64,000 bases of DNA, taken from positions 1,550,001-1,614,000 of the forward strand of contig NZ_ATTE01000001.1 in NCBI RefSeq assembly GCF_000419525.1, read 5' to 3'. The notes below the pieces were generated by a model, which searched no databases, was not told where the DNA came from, and saw only the letters and a program-made list of their open reading frames with translations. This document shows, in pieces, positions 61,926-64,000 of the stretch (positions within the stretch are counted from its first letter, which is position 1; every line of letters begins with the position of its first letter). The translations under genes were made by a program, and so were the position numbers. Origin of the DNA: Leucothrix mucor DSM 2157. Its GTDB lineage: Bacteria; Pseudomonadota; Gammaproteobacteria; Thiotrichales; Thiotrichaceae.

Positions 61926-64000
61926 TTAGTTTTCCGTGCTGGAGAAGCAAGACCACTGTTTCATAATACCTGCAACCTGCTGATCCAGTTGTGCGAATAC
62001 CTGTAAACCATCTGGAGTCGCCGTATCCAGCTGAAGCTCCTCAACTTCCGTTAATCCATAATGCTGTGCAACGGCATCACCCAAACGATTGCGTTGTGAC
62101 CTTGAAAAGTGCTCAAATCCAGCTCGTAAATGCACGAGCATCAGGTCAAAGGTTGTTTGGTCGACGCGCTCCAGCAATGAATCAATGGCGGCAATCAGTG
62201 CTTTAGCGCCTAACAGTATCGACGTTTGTGACGTGGTCATGACGCCCTGGATAAACTGACTGCAATGCACAACCTCTTCCGGCGGTGCATAACGATACTG
62301 TTCAATATGCGCGGCTAAAGCCTGTCCATCACGTTGTTTTATCTCCATCAGCACTCCCCAGAAACTACCTTGTAAAAAGGGAGCCTGATAGCTGTCTGCG
62401 GCTTGTTGCAGGTATTCGATAAATAAGTCTCGATCAAGCCCTGGCAAATCATCACTAAGGTAGGTCTGAGTCAGCTGCAATAAGCCTTGAATAATCGCTG
62501 TATCATTTTCTCCGGGTGTGCTGCTAATCAGTAGTAAGCTATGCGTGGCCCGCAAAAAACACTGCTCCAGTAACGGCTCCAGCGATGGAATCTGATGATC
62601 CAGTCGCGCGAGTTGATGCCTGCAGCGCTGTAAGTTGGCGACACTGTTAGCCAGTGATATGAAGTGTTGATCTCGTTGTAAGGCTTGTTGACACAGGCTA
62701 TGCGCTTTCATGATGACCTGCGGTAAGTCCATCTTCAGTGCATCGAGCAAAGTGTGACTGATCGCCTGCATGGATTGCCGTGCATTGGCGAGCTGGTCAT
62801 TAATATGACCGAGTATGACCGTCTCAATCGTATCGCCATAAGGGCTAAGCCTGATTAGGCTTTCCTCGGTACCCACCTGAAACTCACAGTGCCATGTTTC
62901 GGTAAATATCAGATTGTCGTCATCCGATGAAAACTGCTGTTCAGAAAATGGAATGCTGAGATAACTCAGCCGGTGTAGAAACGCACTGGTAGAGCGCCCA
63001 TTTTCCGTACGGATATCAAGCTTACATTGCCAGCCATAACCCTTGTTCTTGTTTAATTCATACCGCGCTAATAACTGATAAAAGTGACTCACCAGCGGTA
63101 ATTGGCCGGCACGCGGCGTAATGTATCCGCGCTTTATACCAATCAGGGCTTTATCCAATGCGCGTTGCAGGGCCAGGCCTTCTTGTTCAGGGTTCCCTTT
63201 ACAACAGCAAGTGATGATTGCATCCAGTATGTCATCGAGGATTGGCCGCATCCGGTTACGGAGTTGGCATAACATAAGCGCGTGTTGGCTACTCGATAAG
63301 GTATCAGCAGCGGATAAGCTTTCACCTTGCTGGCGGGCGCTATGGATCAGATATTGCATGGATTTATACAGGGCTTCTTCGTTCAGCTGTTCGGCGATTA
63401 GGTTTTGCCATTGCAGCTGGTAAAAGTAGGGCGCGCGATTGCCCGCCTGATAGCCACTTTGCTCGGATAGCCGCTCGTAGGTGTAAGGCACCAGCGTGTG
63501 ATAAGCCTGTCCAATATTATCTTGATAAGCGATGTGGCGCTGATGTTGCTCCATAAATAGGTGCAAGCCACCACACACGACCATTGCCTCATCCGGTTGT
63601 TTTAGGTGTTGCTGAATGTGTTGCCACATAAACGCCTCGCGCTTCAGCGTATCTGCGCTGAGCTGCGTGGTTGCCCGTACGGCCGCGCAAAAGCAGGCCA
63701 GTTGATAGCGGAACTGTTCTGGCTCAATGGCATCCCGTTCAAAATGCGCATCCCAGCATTCATTCCAGCTTTGATAGCCACCGTTCTCTACTAACTGCTG
63801 ATAGAAATGACTCGTGAGAAAAGGCGTGATGTCATCCGACTCATCGGCTTCATCGCTATCAGAGTTCGCTTCGGTGAATGACGGACGCATATACGCAGGC
63901 AGGTCAATCAGAATGACTTCTGCGCCTATTTCCTTGGCGAGCTGAATCGCCACGTATTCAGGTGAGTAACTTAGCAGCGGGTGCCAGGTGCCCAAGCTGG
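61926..64000 (-). CDS. DUF5682-type protein (5' end outside window)
   Basis: The frame is open to the window edge: translation from 64000 reads SLGTWHPLLSYSPEYVAIQLA without an ATG, so the N-terminus is missing. About 690 residues are present. The SYSPEY and VILIDLPA segments match the N-terminal part of DUF5682, a family known beside MoxR ATPase and VWA genes. The rest is helical and Gln/Leu-rich, with many acidic stretches (TEANSDSDEADESDD). The VWA gene follows one base later. Activity unknown. Confidence 0.7.
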   Translation of the reverse strand, partial: SLGTWHPLLSYSPEYVAIQLAKEIGAEVILIDLPAYMRPSFTEANSDSDEADESDDITPFLTSHFYQQLVENGGYQSWNECWDAHFERDAIEPEQFRYQLACFCAAVRATTQLSADTLKREAFMWQHIQQHLKQPDEAMVVCGGLHLFMEQHQRHIAYQDNIGQAYHTLVPYTYERLSEQSGYQAGNRAPYFYQLQWQNLIAEQLNEEALYKSMQYLIHSARQQGESLSAADTLSSSQHALMLCQLRNRMRPILDDILDAIITCCCKGNPEQEGLALQRALDKALIGIKRGYITPRAGQLPLVSHFYQLLARYELNKNKGYGWQCKLDIRTENGRSTSAFLHRLSYLSIPFSEQQFSSDDDNLIFTETWHCEFQVGTEESLIRLSPYGDTIETVILGHINDQLANARQSMQAISHTLLDALKMDLPQVIMKAHSLCQQALQRDQHFISLANSVANLQRCRHQLARLDHQIPSLEPLLEQCFLRATHSLLLISSTPGENDTAIIQGLLQLTQTYLSDDLPGLDRDLFIEYLQQAADSYQAPFLQGSFWGVLMEIKQRDGQALAAHIEQYRYAPPEEVVHCSQFIQGVMTTSQTSILLGAKALIAAIDSLLERVDQTTFDLMLVHLRAGFEHFSRSQRNRLGDAVAQHYGLTEVEELQLDTATPDGLQVFAQLDQQVAGIMKQWSCFSSTEN

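Overview
The window reads as chromosomal DNA of a free-living, probably marine gammaproteobacterium. Pointers are a YejBEF peptide importer, a DctBD-controlled TRAP dicarboxylate transporter, Pseudomonas-type DavA/DavB lysine catabolism, the PrkA/YeaH/SpoVR stress trio, a Tat-exported PhoX phosphatase, a PHA synthase and an initiator tRNA with bacterial hallmarks. The protein style reminds me of Thiotrichales (Leucothrix/Cocleimonas-like), but that is an impression I could not test. Both ends cut a gene: yejB at the left and a DUF5682-type gene at the right.

Layout. 1-6737: yejB(partial)-yejE-yejF overlapping into the two-component pair dctB-dctD. 6868-8709: a secreted protein with three Ig/cadherin-like repeats. 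9032-12224: dctP-dctQ-dctM, the likely target of DctBD. 12353-16784: a parDE toxin-antitoxin pair, then tldD-pmbA and a potassium channel in one tight run. 16859-16935: initiator tRNA. 17384-22113: prkA-yeaH-spoVR. 22192-25806: class V aminotransferase, davA and davB (lysine to 5-aminovalerate). 25895-29585: phoX behind a Pho box, a DUF1989 gene and an unknown gene. 29655-32593: tdh-kbl (threonine to glycine) and a divergent XRE-cupin regulator. 32749-36876: yceI, an AAA/DUF4143 ATPase, a DUF523 gene and arsR-acr3. 36931-41550: a secreted VWA protein divergent from an OmpR-type regulator and a kinase with a very long, Ser-rich periplasmic insert. 41594-46000: MarC, a small DUF11 protein, a DsbA-like protein, an MFS carrier and a YdjM-like membrane protein. 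46113-51112: a SulP carrier, then a FIST sensor overlapping a GGDEF-EAL protein. 51192-59464: M14 carboxypeptidase, YqiA-like esterase, aldo/keto reductase, DUF3080 lipoprotein, DUF11 secreted protein, phaC and bluB. 59527-64000: an IS200-like transposase remnant, then a BRCT-BRCT-SWIM gene facing a VWA-DUF5682 operon that continues past the window.

The genes work together in modules. DctB/DctD should sense dicarboxylates and drive the TRAP genes. DavB/DavA, Tdh/Kbl and YejBEF point to amino acid and peptide use. PhoX, ArsR/Acr3 and PrkA/YeaH/SpoVR are stress or starvation responses with visible operator-like sites in several cases. The least explained part is the right-hand end. VWA and DUF5682 are normally partners of a MoxR-type AAA+ ATPase, expected just beyond position 64000. 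Here they face a protein with two BRCT domains and a SWIM-like zinc-binding motif, next to mobile-element debris. This is the best candidate for a poorly described system in the window.

All calls come from reading the sequence and from memory of protein families; no search was run.
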